Shown piece after piece: positions 49,789-62,999 of a stretch of 64,000 bases of DNA. Below the pieces are notes generated by a model, which worked only from the letters and a program-made list of their open reading frames with translations, was not told the DNA's origin and made no database searches. The stretch is taken from positions 62,001-126,000 of the forward strand of contig NW_025776214.1 in the NCBI RefSeq assembly GCF_021130785.1, written 5' to 3'. This DNA comes from Homalodisca vitripennis (lineage: Eukaryota; Arthropoda; Insecta; Hemiptera; Cicadellidae). Each line of letters begins with the position of its first letter. Position 1 is the first letter of the stretch. The position numbers were made by a program, and so were the translations under genes.

Positions 49789-52282
49789 TATATTTGAATC
49801 ATAAAACAAATCCATCTCCTTTGAATAGAAATCTCCACGCTTCTCTTAAATAAAGGTAAAAAATAATCAATTCTTTCAATAGGTATTCAACATTGTATTA
49901 TCGTTTATTATATTATTTGTATTATACTGTCTCAAAATGCCACTGTTACAAGTAAAGTGAAACTCCCACACTCCTCGCAATCATATAATTGAGAAAGAGT
50001 ATACCCACAGTGGGACTTAAGGAAACGTTTATTTAAGTTACAATCTAAGTACTACAACGACACTACACTAAATAGTTAATAAACGTCCTTGTCACATAAA
50101 AAATACTGCAGTAATTAAATCTTGCTGTGGGAACCCTCCATCCTACTTTCATTATTGTAGCTAGCTATGTTTAGATTATTTTTACTCAGTTTAATACATA
50201 ACATCGGATTCGTAATGCTAAATTCTAAATATTTTCTTTTGAAGTAAATGTATGTATATGTTTTTATTATCAGTTAACCTTTTTAAAAGGGGCTTCATCT
50301 TAAATTAATAAATTTAAAATGTTCATTTTTTTGCTGATGGAAATTAATAATCATAAACTTAATCTAAAATATAGTTTATGTAAGAAAAAGAGTTTTAATT
50401 GTATTCGTTAAAAGAACATCTTTATAAAAAGAAACGAAATTATATTAAAATTTTGTTTAGTATACATTAAACAAAAAATATCCATTATAGCCTACGGTTA
50501 CAGAAACCTATGAAACATTTATACCATGGTTCAAAGAATTTGTTTTGGCACCAGGTACTAGGGCAAAGTTGTTTTCTTTCTTTTATGCGAACCTACTAAG
50601 ATCATTCCAATTTGTCTATGTACGATTACAAATTTTCAAGGCACAACAAGCACCACATGTAATAAGGAACGCAAATTGTAGAGCATGGCAATAATTTTTA
50701 ACTATTTATTAGAAAAATGCTGCTACTTAATAATGACTAGTTTAGGTAGACAGACTAAGAAACAATTTTATTTATATTATAAAACATGCAGTAGTCCTAT
50801 TTCATATGAACACGGTAATTTCGATGATATTTGGTGGAAATGGACATAGAGTAACATTTTACGTACGTTACGAACACATACCATAAATAAAATAGACAGA
50901 AAATGGCCTATCATGATATAACACTCTGAAGTAAAATATAAAATCAGACATATTATTAATCCATTAATTTTCTTATATTATATAACGTCTCATCAGTGAA
51001 ATAGATCTCTTGTCATCAATGTCACAGATTTCTGATAAGCACGTGTTATGAAAAATAAAAATGAAAAATACGGACTGTAATCTTATTTCCATCTTTAAAC
51101 CTCGTTCTGATAAGAAATATGGAGGTTTTGCATGAATTTTGCATATGCTTTTTGTGCATTTACTATTCATCACATGTCATTATACCACTAATATTGTTGT
51201 GTGGGTTATTCAAACACATTAAACAAGTATCATGAGATAATAAAATAATGCATGCACATTGAATAATATTGGCAATAATTGTTTTATACTTCTTTAAATA
51301 GAACTGATAATTTCATTTAATCTTATAATTTTTAATTTCCGAACTCAAAAATCTAACAGCACAATCAGTTGTTGGTAAAATAGAGCCACGTATTCTACAA
51401 TATACATTTTACATAATTCAATACTTATACAACCTGAATACAACTGACTGAGGCATCATAAAATCCCCAAAACACGTTGCAGACTTACATTAAATATTTT
51501 TCACGTTGATTTCTTAGCCTTTATGTTATTGATATAAATTAGTTTTGAACTTTTCCATCGTAAACACGGAAATCAACGAAAGATAGTGATATTTAAATAA
51601 CAACTTTTATCATATTCAGGATTCTTAAAATATTACGACTACCATTGGAGTATACATAATTTACAACACTCCACATATGACCTATAGATGAAATACAGTC
51701 TAAACGAGGTGTTCCTCACGTTTTCGTATTCAATTACAATAATTGTGTAAAATCACTCTATCACGGCCGAACCTCATACTGTTTTTAAATATATAAAACT
51801 GAACCTTGTCATACGTATTTAAAACGTTTGTTTATATGATGAATATAATAGCACTCCTTATTGAGCATATTTTAACCCATCAAATTGCATATCTGTAACA
51901 ATGGGGAGAGTTAGAGTGGAAAAAAGTTATTTATTCTAATGAATATCATTGTCTTTACCAATATTTGGGAACAGGTCCTACCAATCGCCTACGTAATGGT
52001 TTCTACTCATTCCAAAACCGAAATTGCAATATACAATTAAGCAAGGAGTCTCTAATGTATTGTTCAATAATGGTTGAATATTCCATCCTAAAATGTTAGT
52101 ACTTAGTAATATATAATTAGTTTTTTTTTTTAATGGAAATAAATAAAAATATTGCATATATCATATTTTTACAAATTTTTATAAAAGTTATAAATAATTG
52201 CATTGTTCAATATCATATATAATACTAAATAATATTGTATTTGGGGAGTGAAAAATGGAGTAGGGATAGTTCAATTCTGTAT

Positions 52283-52387
52283 TGTCTGTCGTGTTGTCAA
52301 GCATTATAAGTAGCAAACAGTAGAGTACCGCGGGGGACACCCCACCCAGAATCTGTCACTTCATTCGTCCCCTAGATCCTTTGTATC
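52283..52387. repeat. Conserved GC-rich core, module B2
   Basis: Like 25250-25354 but with CCGCGGGGGACACCCC and TCGTCCCCTAG, so both hairpin arms are intact here. The A2 version is therefore probably the mutated one. Confidence 0.84.
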
Positions 52388-53984
52388 ATTCCTTTAGTCA
52401 GCTGTATATTTCTATAACAGAATACGCAGTTTCTGTATTAAAACAAATATGCACGTTTTAAGGTTGTTTTCTTTGTGTAAAATAAAACTTTAGTAAACCA
52501 ACAAGAATATGTTTCGTTACACTTTTTATTCCAATGCATTATGTATTTTGTCATAAACCATGAAACTATTCACAGTTTTTATACATATGTGCAGTTGGAT
52601 TTTTAAATTAGAATAACAATTTTAGTTTAATTTATTAAAAAACTAAGATAAACTTTTACAATAAACTTTTTTTATGTTTCAGTAAGTTTGTTTGGCCACA
52701 CGACAACCTTTGATATAAAAGGAAAATAGCACTTAAAAGATACGAAATGTACGTATATTTACTGGTACATGGAAGATCTCCAGTGATGTTTTAGTATAAA
52801 TAAAAGGTAGATATTTTATATTAGTATTGTAAATAGCAATGTGGTAACGAGAAATTTGCAGAATCAACCAATTGGTGACAAATGGTGTAAGAATATATGA
52901 CATTTTACCACTTGAATTAATAACTAATGTGGTTAAAGTTCTTTGCTGAATTAGCTGCTAAGACACGTTATTATTGGAGTCATTCGATAATCCATTGTAT
53001 TGTATTTTTATCATTCTATCGGATTCTTTCTCAAAAGATTTAAATTATAAACTTATATTCTTACGTAAAAAATTTTGTGTTAAAACAATATATTTTTTAA
53101 ATAAGTCGTAATATAAATAAAATGTGTCATAATACTTTATTAATTTAGTGTAATATGTTCAAAGTTGATTAAAAATTTTAAACATTTAATAAATGTTTCA
53201 TTTTTAAAACATTTATCACATATATTTATTCAATTATCCCTCCCAAAATTATATCGTTAGATTTATTTCTGTAAATCATAACTATAAATGAACTTAGTAA
53301 TTGATTAAAGCTTATTTACAAAATATTACCAACGCAGTTTTAAGGACTAATAATACTACTTACACTGTAGCGTATACACATTAATGTCATTACATCGTGT
53401 GGTATCCCGACTGGCTTTTGTCAAATACTTATTTAAATATGGATAATAACCTACTAATCAAATTAATAATAAACTGTATTTATATTTAGAACTAGTCTAG
53501 AGTTTAAAAAATACTGCATAACGTTAATGAAATCATAATAATACAATTGTAAAAAATACAATTTTATTCCAAATAACTATTTAAAGTCATAACCCTATTT
53601 TAATTTTTAATCAATTTCATTTATATGTTATCAATAATTTATATTTCGTATGTTATTACACGAAAAAGGGATATATGCATTAAACTTAATTAATTATTAC
53701 TTTAAGACAGGTTAGATTATACTTTGAAGTTATAAATAAAATTATAATAGTAGGCGATAATAGCAATTTAATTTTAATTATTTCATATAACATAATAAAA
53801 GATATACCATATCATATTTTTATTTCTGCAAACTACCATTTAACATTAAATGATTAAACTGATAATTAATAATAATGAAACAGTTTTTACATTTAATATT
53901 TTTTGTGTTAAAACTAATATAATCGTTGAATTTTAACTATTAAACATTAAAAAAACACTGTTGTATAGGGCATAAAACAAATAT

Positions 53985-54004
53985 TACAATGACGTCACAT
54001 CCTG
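53985..54004. promoter_or_regulatory. Second CRE-containing module-start block
   Basis: AATGACGTCACATCCTGTAT again, with TGACGTCA at 53990-53997, exactly as near 42435. It lies in the B-only stretch 53305-55330, which resembles the DNA upstream of module B1. Confidence 0.35.
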
Positions 54005-54902
54005 TATCAAGAAACCTGGAATTCCCTCAAACATGTCCAGTGATCTAGTTGATGGTGTTTAAAGTATATGGAATAAGTTGCCAAAAATAGTTAAATGTTT
54101 TGACATAATTAGGAATCTTGTGACCCACTTATAATTAAATATGTTTTTATTATTGCCATGTTTTGCTTACAATTTCATTTTGAATAACAGAAAATGTATA
54201 GACCTATCCTTTACAATGGGTTTATAAACTCTCCTAAAATGCTTACTGGAATAATTACCACTCTTTAAGTTGTCACTGGCTAATATTTTAATGACCTCTT
54301 TTGTAGTCCTAAAGTACTACAGTTAAACAATTGTTATCAGTATAAATGAAATACCTTTCTCTGGAAATTTCTATAATATTTAAATGAATAGTTCCAACCA
54401 TTAATCCAGTAACATTAACTAGTAAACGTAGAGGAAGCACTTGTAATATGATGAAACCCTATAATAATTTTGAATCAGATGTAGACTCGTTTATACTACG
54501 TATTATGTCAGTGATCATTGCGGACATGTCCAAAAGACTACACAATTCTTCATTCCAATTTTCCACAAATTCCACTGGCTCTTATTTTATTTTTGTGTTT
54601 GATGAAGCATTTCTAGTTCGGATAAATTATATCAAAGAAACGCCATAACAGAGTATTCTGGTTAATAGGGTAAAAATATATACTTATTCTGTATATATTT
54701 TTCTTGTTAATAGAATCCAGAAATATATAAATATACTGTAAGCATTTGCCTTGTTAAAAGGTTAAACAGTATATAAATATTTGTTATAGATGTTTTGTTA
54801 ATAGGACTAAACAAAAATATACATATTAGGCATAAAAAGCATTAACTAAAAGTGTGTACTTTTAGCCCTTTTAATATTTTCCCGATAAACTTTTCGGATG
54901 GC

Positions 54903-55320
54903 CAAGTAACGTTTGCATTGTTACACCTTGAATAAAATACATATCTTGGCCTGAAAAGTCTAATTCAGTAAAGAAGCATCTGCCTCAGGACACTGTTATC
55001 TTTTTTTGTGCCGGGGTGCTTGCTCCAATGTAGGAAATAAAAGTCTAGGTCTGAAAAGTCTACTTTAGTGCAAAAGAATCTACCTCAGACCATTTAAATC
55101 TATTTTCGGTGCCGGGGTGGTGTTTGCTATCTTGCTCCGATCAATAAAATATAAAATCATGGTCTAAAAAGTCTAGTTCCGTAAAAGACCACCAATCTCA
55201 GGCCACTTTTATCTATTTTTTATGCCTGGGCACTTGCTCCAATGTAAGAAGTATAAGTCTATGTCTGAAAATTATACTTCAGTACAAAAGAACCATTTTC
55301 AGCCAATTTAAATATATTAC
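54903..55320. repeat. Degenerate ~105-bp minisatellite, about four units
   Basis: Units share AAAGTCTA-TTCAGTAAA-AGA, then CTCAGGCCA-TTT-ATCTATTTT, then GTGCCGGGGTGCTTGCTCC, starting near 54950, 55055, 55160 and 55265. Divergence is high, so the array is old. Copy A lacks it. Confidence 0.75.
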
Positions 55321-55533
55321 AATATAGAACATATAAATAAAATATATATCTTGGTGTGAATAATTTACTCTGGTAAACAGCGACTTAGTTTAAAGCTGTT
55401 TGGAGCATGATAGTGTTAGTGTTATGGTCCCAATATAGGTAAGTTATACATACATAAGTTTAAAAAGTGTTTATTTACATTTAAATAATGTTTAATTAAG
55501 ACATTTCCAGGCACATTGTGTAATAATAATAAC

Positions 55534-56890
55534 ACACTCTTAAAAAACGCACTCTTTATAAACGATCTTCCTCTGAATATCAACAGTGACTGCCTATTGT
55601 TTGCGGACGATGTCAAGTTATACTCACAGATTACTCATGTTGCGGATTGTGAATCACTTCAAGATAGTCTTCATGGTGTATATGAATGGTGCTTAATAAA
55701 CAAAATGTCACTAAACGCCAAGAAATGTCAAGCCATATCATTTTACCGTTGCACTTCGCCTATAATATACAATTACTTGTTGCAAGAAGAAACCATCGCT
55801 AGAGTAAATGAAGTGAGAGATTTGGGAATTACTCTGACACAGAATTTTAGCCCTGAGGCTCACGTTCATAATATTTGCTCGAAGGCAAACAGAATGCTTG
55901 GTTTTATCTCCCGTTTTTCTAAACATATAAACAAATATGGTAGCCCTGAGGACAATATACTGTGCCCTGGTACGCCAGATTCTGGAATATGGATCGACTG
56001 TTTGGAATCCACACCAAAAGTACCTTTGTGATGATCTTGAACGAGTTCAGCGTCGTTTCATCCGTTTGGTGGGTGTCAGAAATGGATACCAATACCAACA
56101 AGTACCAATTGATGATATGTACGCCAGACTTAAACTGGAACATCTTGATACTCGCAGGACTGTAGCCGACTTAGTGGTTCTCCATAAGTTGGTGAACGGT
56201 AAGATGGTTTGCCCGGACGTCCTTCAACTCCTCAATTTCAAGACACCATCCAGCACTCGTTCCAATGACCTCTTCATCAGGCAACACTATGGCACAAACT
56301 ATGCAGCAAACAGCACGGTGGCTCGCCTGCAGAGGGCCGGCAACAACCTGCCTATAACTGTCGACCTGTTCCATGATGGCGTGAGATCATTGAAGTGGAA
56401 AGTGAAAGGTGCAGTGCTGCCAACGTAAATGCCTCCACTTAATGTCTATGTTTGTTCATTTTCTCGGTTTATTGTATGTCATAGTTTGTCTATTTACCAT
56501 TGTTATTTTTACTGTCTGCTGTTTTGAAACACTGTTACGAATATCCCTGTTATATTATTTTATAGTTTATTATGTTTTTTCTGTTGTTACTGTTATTAAG
56601 TTATTTCTGTTATTATGTTATTTCTATTGTTATAGTTTATTTTTTGTTGCGTTCTTTCATTATGGTATTGTTATAGTTTTTAAAACATTTAAATACGTTT
56701 TTATTCTAGCATATATCATGCCTTGCATTAGAGTATTATGTAATATTTCCTTTCAGTCATTCACATGTTTTTGTTGAGGTAATTTTTTGGTTTAGGTTAA
56801 GTTGTAATTATTGATCTTGAATTATGGATCTTGAATGTAAAAATGGAGTATGTCCGTTGGAAATAAATAAATAAATAAATGAATAAATAA
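55534..56890 (+). mobile_element. 5'-truncated non-LTR retrotransposon (LINE)
   Basis: Inserted into sequence that is continuous in copy A (26783-26805), so the borders are sharp. The 3' end has an AAAT-repeat tail (about 56860-56890), and a short AATAAC-type duplication is possible at the borders. Only the end of ORF2 and the 3' UTR remain. Jockey/CR1-like by sequence character; the clade is not certain. Confidence 0.87.
55540..56428 (+). pseudogene. LINE reverse transcriptase C-terminal part
   Basis: The frame 55516-56031 shows LFINDLP, then the catalytic motif CLLFADDVKLYSQI with the FADD aspartates, then NKMSLNAKKC (the next RT block) and EVRDLGITL. A frame change near 55930-56000 leads to 55937-56428, with YGSTVWNPHQ, LERVQRRFIRL and a C-terminal region ending GAVLPT. 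These are the usual tail blocks of insect ORF2 proteins. The endonuclease and RT fingers are missing through 5' truncation. The frame change means it is not functional. Confidence 0.88.
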
Positions 56891-56983
56891 ATAACAATTT
56901 TATGAGAAGAACAAACATTGTTATAGAGTCTGATATGTGCTTTGTAATAGATATTTATAGTTCAGACTCGTATTAGTTGTAAA

Positions 56984-56997
56984 GAGTGGCGCCACTC
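56984..56997. repeat. 14-bp palindrome, copy B
   Basis: GAGTGGCGCCACTC unchanged in copy B although neighbouring bases differ from copy A. Confidence 0.75.
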
Positions 56998-57089
56998 GTG
57001 TTTCATGTATGATGGCGTACACACGTGTGGTAGTGTCGCGTGCTGTCATCAAGTAGCGTGACCACCAAAACCTCAACGTGCGTGTATGT

Positions 57090-57348
57090 TCGTGGGAGAG
57101 GGGATAATCTCGGTGACGCAACTTAACTTTGTTCCAGACTAATACTTCCTAATCTCTCTCTCCCTCTGGCAACCTCTTCTAGGTTACATGTTGGTCGAAA
57201 TAAAGTTAAGCCCTTTTAAACTTTCCTTTCATATTAGAAGTATTAATGTAAGTAATCAATGTGTGAGAGGGGGTAACCTAGGTGCCGCAACATAACTTTT
57301 TTACAGATCAATCCTTCCTAATCTCACTTCCCCTATTGGCCACTTTCA
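57090..57348. repeat. Diverged direct repeat in copy B
   Basis: 57090-57176 and 57262-57348 share GTGxGAGAGGGG-TAA-CT-GGTG-CGCAAC and the following 40 bp, separated by a short unrelated stretch. Copy A has a single version, so B has an extra unit or A lost one. Confidence 0.75.
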
Positions 57349-59375
57349 TTATAGCTATATATATATATATATAGGGTAAATGTAATTTATAGACATTAGT
57401 TAAATATCATTTAAAATTAGTGGTACTACCACATATAACATAAATTTGATGACCAAATAAAGAACTATGAATCAGAATTTTCTTTCAGCTCTCAATAGCA
57501 AAACTAATTTAGTGGTGTCCTAAAATATTTGTTCATATCACTTACAATGATTTGATTGATCACATACAATGATCATTCATATCAATGTTATGATTTCATA
57601 AGTTTACACGACCGATAAACAATGTATATAGGATGTGAGATAAACCATACATTATTTTATTATGGGAAATATGAACGCTCATCATCCGCGCTTCAAGGTT
57701 AAGTATCATGATCAAAATGCCAGCAAACAGCAGAAAAATCTTTTTAGTCCTTATCCGAACAGTATACTAGCAAAATGATGGTATTATTGACGCAACGGTA
57801 TAAACAAATATAGATAAAATGTTAAAACGTAAATAATATTCGTGGTTTCATAAAAAATTTCTGAAACCGGTTATGCTAGTACACATTATAGTTGAATAGT
57901 TGATTAAATAGTTCTCTATAATTATATAAATCTTAAAGAACAATTTTAAAATTGATTCTTGAATTAGATTATGCAATATTTAATGATTACGTATGAGGTA
58001 TGAATGTAATAAAATCCTTGTCCAAATGCAAAAATATTTAAAATGACATTTTTATATAAGTGAAGTACGATAATAACTTTCATTACAATTATTTGTTTGA
58101 TTATAAGAGTTGGAGAAACGCTATCCGGTTACAAAATATACAGATTATATTGAACACTTACCTATTCCAATAGCATGCCGGCAAGCATACTACATAAAGT
58201 ATGGCACGGTAGCTTTAATACAGTGTTTAAAAAATAATACATTTATCCCAAAATGATATGTTTTAAAATATTATTTACAAGATTAAAATATTGCTTTAGA
58301 ACTTTTTGGTAATTAAACTCCAAATTAATAAGAAATTAATAGTTTAGTTCGATTAATTTCCATTAAATATTGATCTATTTATTCCATTTAATATCAAATC
58401 TACGATTAGGACCAACGACATGCGCAATCAGTTAAGTTATGGTTATTATTATAACGGCTTTTCGTTATTTTTTACAGTAAAATCGTTGACATGAACAAAA
58501 ATAAATTAAATTAAAGTAAAACAAAAGTTTAATTAAAATCTCGTTTTTATGTTATACCATATTAACTAATATAGGATGATAGCGGCTTTATTAAATTTTA
58601 AATCTGGTTCTAGGATTGACATACTGAGTGTCATTTCCTCACACTGGACATGATAGGGTTAATGCTTTAGTAATGGTATTTTATTTTCTGCTGCCTAGCA
58701 GGCAGGAACATGCCTTAGCGAGTGTAGTTATGGAAGAATAATATGTTTCTTTAATAAGTTATATTCACTATAACCTAGAAATATGAAATATTGTAAAAAG
58801 ATAATTCAAATATATTCTCAACATTCAGTACACAAAAAATTAATGATAACTGCATAATGAAAACCTAAATTAAAATCTAGAAACATCACGGCATTTATGT
58901 TAAAGTAAATTATTCAAAGATTTCCTTAAGAATATATTTATAGGTTTTGTTCCTATAAAAAGTGACTGGTAATAGAATTTTCTCGTTCGTTTGCATCTTT
59001 GAAAGGTACTTCGGCCACAGTCAAACCTAACTTTGTAAAAACTTAAGTATGAGAACGTGACTATATTTAGGATTTATTATTAATACATATTTATGGGAAC
59101 TCTCATATAAGACTTTTCTATACAATAAATGTGTAACCACAAAACTAAAATAAATAAAAATAATAAGTTAATGCAATATGATATTTCCGCAAAGGTGATA
59201 TACGAATAAAGACCTTAATTAATTCTCATTGATAACGTCTATGTAACAGATTAATCTAAAAGGTTACCTTTTTACTTTAAAAGAGTTGAGTTTGGATTTT
59301 CAAGTTCTTGAGCCTTGTTTTCTAAAATATTACTAATAGTAAATAATAATAATTAAAATTTAAAGTCTGTCAAAT

Positions 59376-60951
59376 TACATGCTTTAATGATGATCGATGC
59401 TTTTGAATCTTTACCTGAAATTAATTCGTTATAAGCGCAGGTGTATAACTTGTACCGTTAAATGATTAATTACATTTCATATAATTATTTTTATCCAATG
59501 TTTCCGGAACTCAATTATTGGGCGGAGTAACTACCTAATTGGCACGAGTATGAATATCTTCTTCTAACCCTTGGTATCAGCCCAACTATGTGACTGAGCA
59601 GACCTCGCGCGCTTTGTCCGCGAGTTTACGTGTCCCACGTGTCTCACGGCTCACAGGGCACATATTATTTGAGTAGATGGCTACCAGTTTATTAACTTCT
59701 ACTCATCGTCTAGTAACCACCGACTAGACATAACCCTTCTTAGACTACAGCGCCATTGTCTCGTGCCAAGACGCCGACACCCGGGTTGTGAGTCTACACA
59801 TTGCGAAGGGAAGTAAAATCTTAATGTCTTATAAAGTAGAACATCGTAGGCATAATTCCAGAGAATATTGGATATTTTAGGCCCACCTATAAGATATACA
59901 TTATTAGTTCTTATATTCAAATTGGCAGCAACGTGGCATTACATACATTTATTTTACCATCCTAAAGTGGTACTTGTAAGTTTCACAAATTAAAATGTAC
60001 TTATAAGTAAACTTTGCAATTCGAGTATTTATTACTACGACCTCAGAAGTCACCACCCCCATGTGTTATCGTTAAACGCTACAAACTGTTTCTCTTAATT
60101 CTACCGTGTCAGTTCTGTCTATGACATGTTCACTCGAGTGTAAAAATACAGGAAAGGCTGTGGATTTCCACAAACAGTAAATATAGCGTGTGGATTATTC
60201 GTAAAACAATATTGCTTTGACTCTAATTTTTTCATGTGCATGCAACAGATATTTCAGCAGATCAAATTACTGAATCAGAAACTATTGTTTTATACCCGAA
60301 GATAAATTCTGTGCAGCTTTGAAGTTACGCTGACAATGTATTTTGTAATATAGTGTAAATTAAACTAATGTCATGCTGTCAATAATAGCCTCGACCATTC
60401 TAGATACAATATTGTTTTAAACTGCATATCGTATATGAAATCATAAACTACTATAAGATAATATGAGCTGGTTATTAGGCATGAGTTTTTCCTCTATGAT
60501 TTAATAAATTTGGTAAATCGGTTGAATTTACGTGTTACATTATTTACAACCTTTTGCAGAATAATGTAATACATGTCAATACATTTTACATACATATGTA
60601 ATAACATATTTGTGTAAAAGTATTCTACACAAATTTCTATAATCTAAAAAAAAAAATAAACGATTTTATTTCATATATTAACTTTGGTAGGGATTACATC
60701 GTTCGAGATAACTGATTGGATTATTCGATAAGCCTTCTCTTGAGAAAATATTGTCCGAACATCGGGTCAAAAACGAAGCGTACTTGACATATATCCAAGC
60801 TGGGTTCAAGCTTGTTTGTTGACAACTAAATCTTCACTTAGAAGTAACTTAACTGAACTATTAACTTAGGGAAGTACTGAAACCGCACATCGCCGCTCGC
60901 ACACCCACAGCAGACCAACAGGGAAGCGCGTGCCCATGGCGGCGAACGGGA
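59376..60951. other. Unique DNA with a GC-rich patch
   Basis: No gene or element recognised. A patch at about 59575-59830 is much richer in G and C and in CpG than its surroundings (CCTCGCGCGC, CCCACGTGT, GACGCCGACACCCGGG). The 73-codon minus-strand frame across it (59920-59699) matches nothing I know. A second GC-rich patch is at 60885-60960, just before the candidate LTR. Confidence 0.5.
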
Positions 60952-62726
60952 TGCCGGATCAAAACTAAACTAGGTAAAAAAAAAAAGAACACCGTGGTCA
61001 GTATACTCAGGTTCATTTACTAAGACAATAACATGGGCCTATCCAGTCAATATAAATATGTATATATATACTATAAAAAAAAAATTAAAAAGTGCCCACA
61101 GTAGTATACCTCAAACAATTCTTGTCAGGTGCACCTGCATACCAAAAATTAGAAACGCCATAATTTGAAACAAGAAATGCCAATTCCACCCGGTATCCTT
61201 CGGCTAAGGGCGGGCTCCTAATGAAATCCAAGAAATAACTAAATAATATCTAAAACTAACTTAAAATTAAATAACAAAATATAAACTATATAAATGGCAA
61301 CAATAACAATATCACAGGGTATCACAGATGTTGACTGGTAGGTATGTCCATCATGGTGGCCGTCCTTCAGCAGAGCGCAAAGGCGAAGTTCTCTGCGACC
61401 ACGCATGATGGAGAGATGACAGGAGAAAACAATTCATCCCTTGGACCCTGAAACCAGGTTTCAGCCTAGTACCCTTTTAAAGTTAATAAAAATTAATAAA
61501 TAGTTGCCAAACAATATAGATTTTAATAAAAGTAAAGTTGCCAAAAGTTATCTATCAAGAATTTTAAGTTAAGTTAAATTACCAAAATTTCAAAATATCA
61601 CAGACCAATCAATTACTGATAAAAATTAAAATAAACCTTAATATAGAAGCTGGTAACATTAGAAAACAATAAATAAAGAAGATATTCCATTTGAAAGACT
61701 AAAACAATAAGTAATAAAGGAATTTATTTGAGGTATACGCAGTAGCCTACCATACGTAACAATTTGGTTCAAAAATTTTTAAAACAGGCATTTATTGACA
61801 GAATAGGCTCAAAATTGGTGAAAAGCAGGGGAAGGGCATTCTACACTTAAAATAAAATTCCCAACTCAAAACAACAACCCCAAGGAAAGTTAGTATGAAA
61901 ATCCCCTCTGTCACAGAACAAAAATTAAGCGTTTTACTCTTGGTAAAAAAAAAATTTAATGATTAGGAAAAAAATCTGATGGCCAAAAGTAGCAGCCTAA
62001 TAACAGGAATCTAAATTTAAAATTTGATGGCAGAAGGCCTTAAATTAACCAAGTAGGCTATAAGGGGGAGTTATGGGCTAAAAGACCCGAAGAACGTTAC
62101 ATCTCTCAGAAAGGCTTAAATTTAGCAAAATGAACCTTCAGCAGTCTCTCTGGGTTTGTTTACAAAAACTACATAACAAGTGACACATTACAAACAATAT
62201 TGGCTGCAGAATAAAAAGAACTGTAACATAAGCCTAGGACTGGTCCTCACTGAGAGACAGAAAAATAATTTAAGCTGAAGAGAAAGGGTGAAAACTAATA
62301 AAAGTGTAAGAGAAATAATTTGAAAGCTAATTTAAAATTTAGTTAACAGCCAGAAGTACTAAAATTTAATAAAAAGCAAAACTACAATTTGGAAAACCAT
62401 GTGCTCTTAACCTTCACAGTTTGAAAAATGAAAATAATCACTAAATTTTAAAAAAAAGCAAAACTTACTCATCAGTGAGGGGCCGTAAACCTAGCCGCAC
62501 ATGTTAGAAGGAAACAGCTCAGCAAAATTCCAAAACACTTAATTAAACAAAAATATTAAATCTGGAGCTACTTCTAACCAGTACACCACGGCTCAGAGTC
62601 TCTACGCCACTCTGCCGGAAAGGCCAAACGCCTTCAAAAGGTCAGTCGCCTCTGCAGCCAATAAACCACACACACACTATATAAAACACACATGAGCCGG
62701 GGAGATATAGGTATTGAACCGGCTCA
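60952..62726 (-). repeat. Candidate 3' LTR (~1.77 kb)
   Basis: The right end is placed next to the polypurine tract: the minus strand starts TGAGCCGGTTC. The left end is a guess at TGCCGGATC (60952), which would give TG...CA ends and a loose inverted match. A TTTATATAG TATA-like box lies near the LTR start on the minus strand. The other LTR is outside the window, so the left boundary cannot be confirmed. Confidence 0.45.
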
Positions 62727-62744
62727 GACTCCCCCCCCAAAAGG
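62727..62744 (-). other. Polypurine tract of the second gypsy element
   Basis: The minus strand reads CCTTTTGGGGGGGGAGTC, much like the tract of the first element. A second G-rich run (GGGGGGGAGAGG, 62794-62807) lies ~65 bp upstream in the element and could act as an additional priming site. Confidence 0.75.
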
Positions 62745-62999
62745 AGGAACTCCCCTCTGTTAAATTTCTTCAAAAGAAAAATCGAACGAAATGCCTCTCC
62801 CCCCCAATGATTGAAGAATTATAAACCGGAAACCCTTAAGTCTGCAGAAGGGAAAACCAAGAAAATCCAGTTGGAGGCAAGTAAACCCTCCAAGAGTAGC
62901 GTGGGTACAAAGAAGAACACAGGAACCTAGATCAGGAAGAAGGAGCAGAGGTGATCAGGCCTCTGGACCTAAAACCCTCCCGCACAGACTAAAGAGAAA

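Larger units (their letters stand above)
42577..59375. repeat. Segmental duplication, copy B
   Basis: Partner of copy A (13605-30132). B alone holds the DD41D element (47415-49788), a 2-kb stretch (53305-55330) with module-start sequence and minisatellite, the LINE fragment (55534-56890) and an internal direct repeat (57090-57348). B has the empty target sites for the transposons found only in A. The shared DNA is AT-rich. Short frames at 43089-43376 and 43392-43610 are not kept open in copy A. Confidence 0.88.

Noticed and set aside
59699..59920. 73-codon minus-strand frame in the CpG-rich patch
   Set aside because: No recognisable domain and no supporting splice or homology signal.
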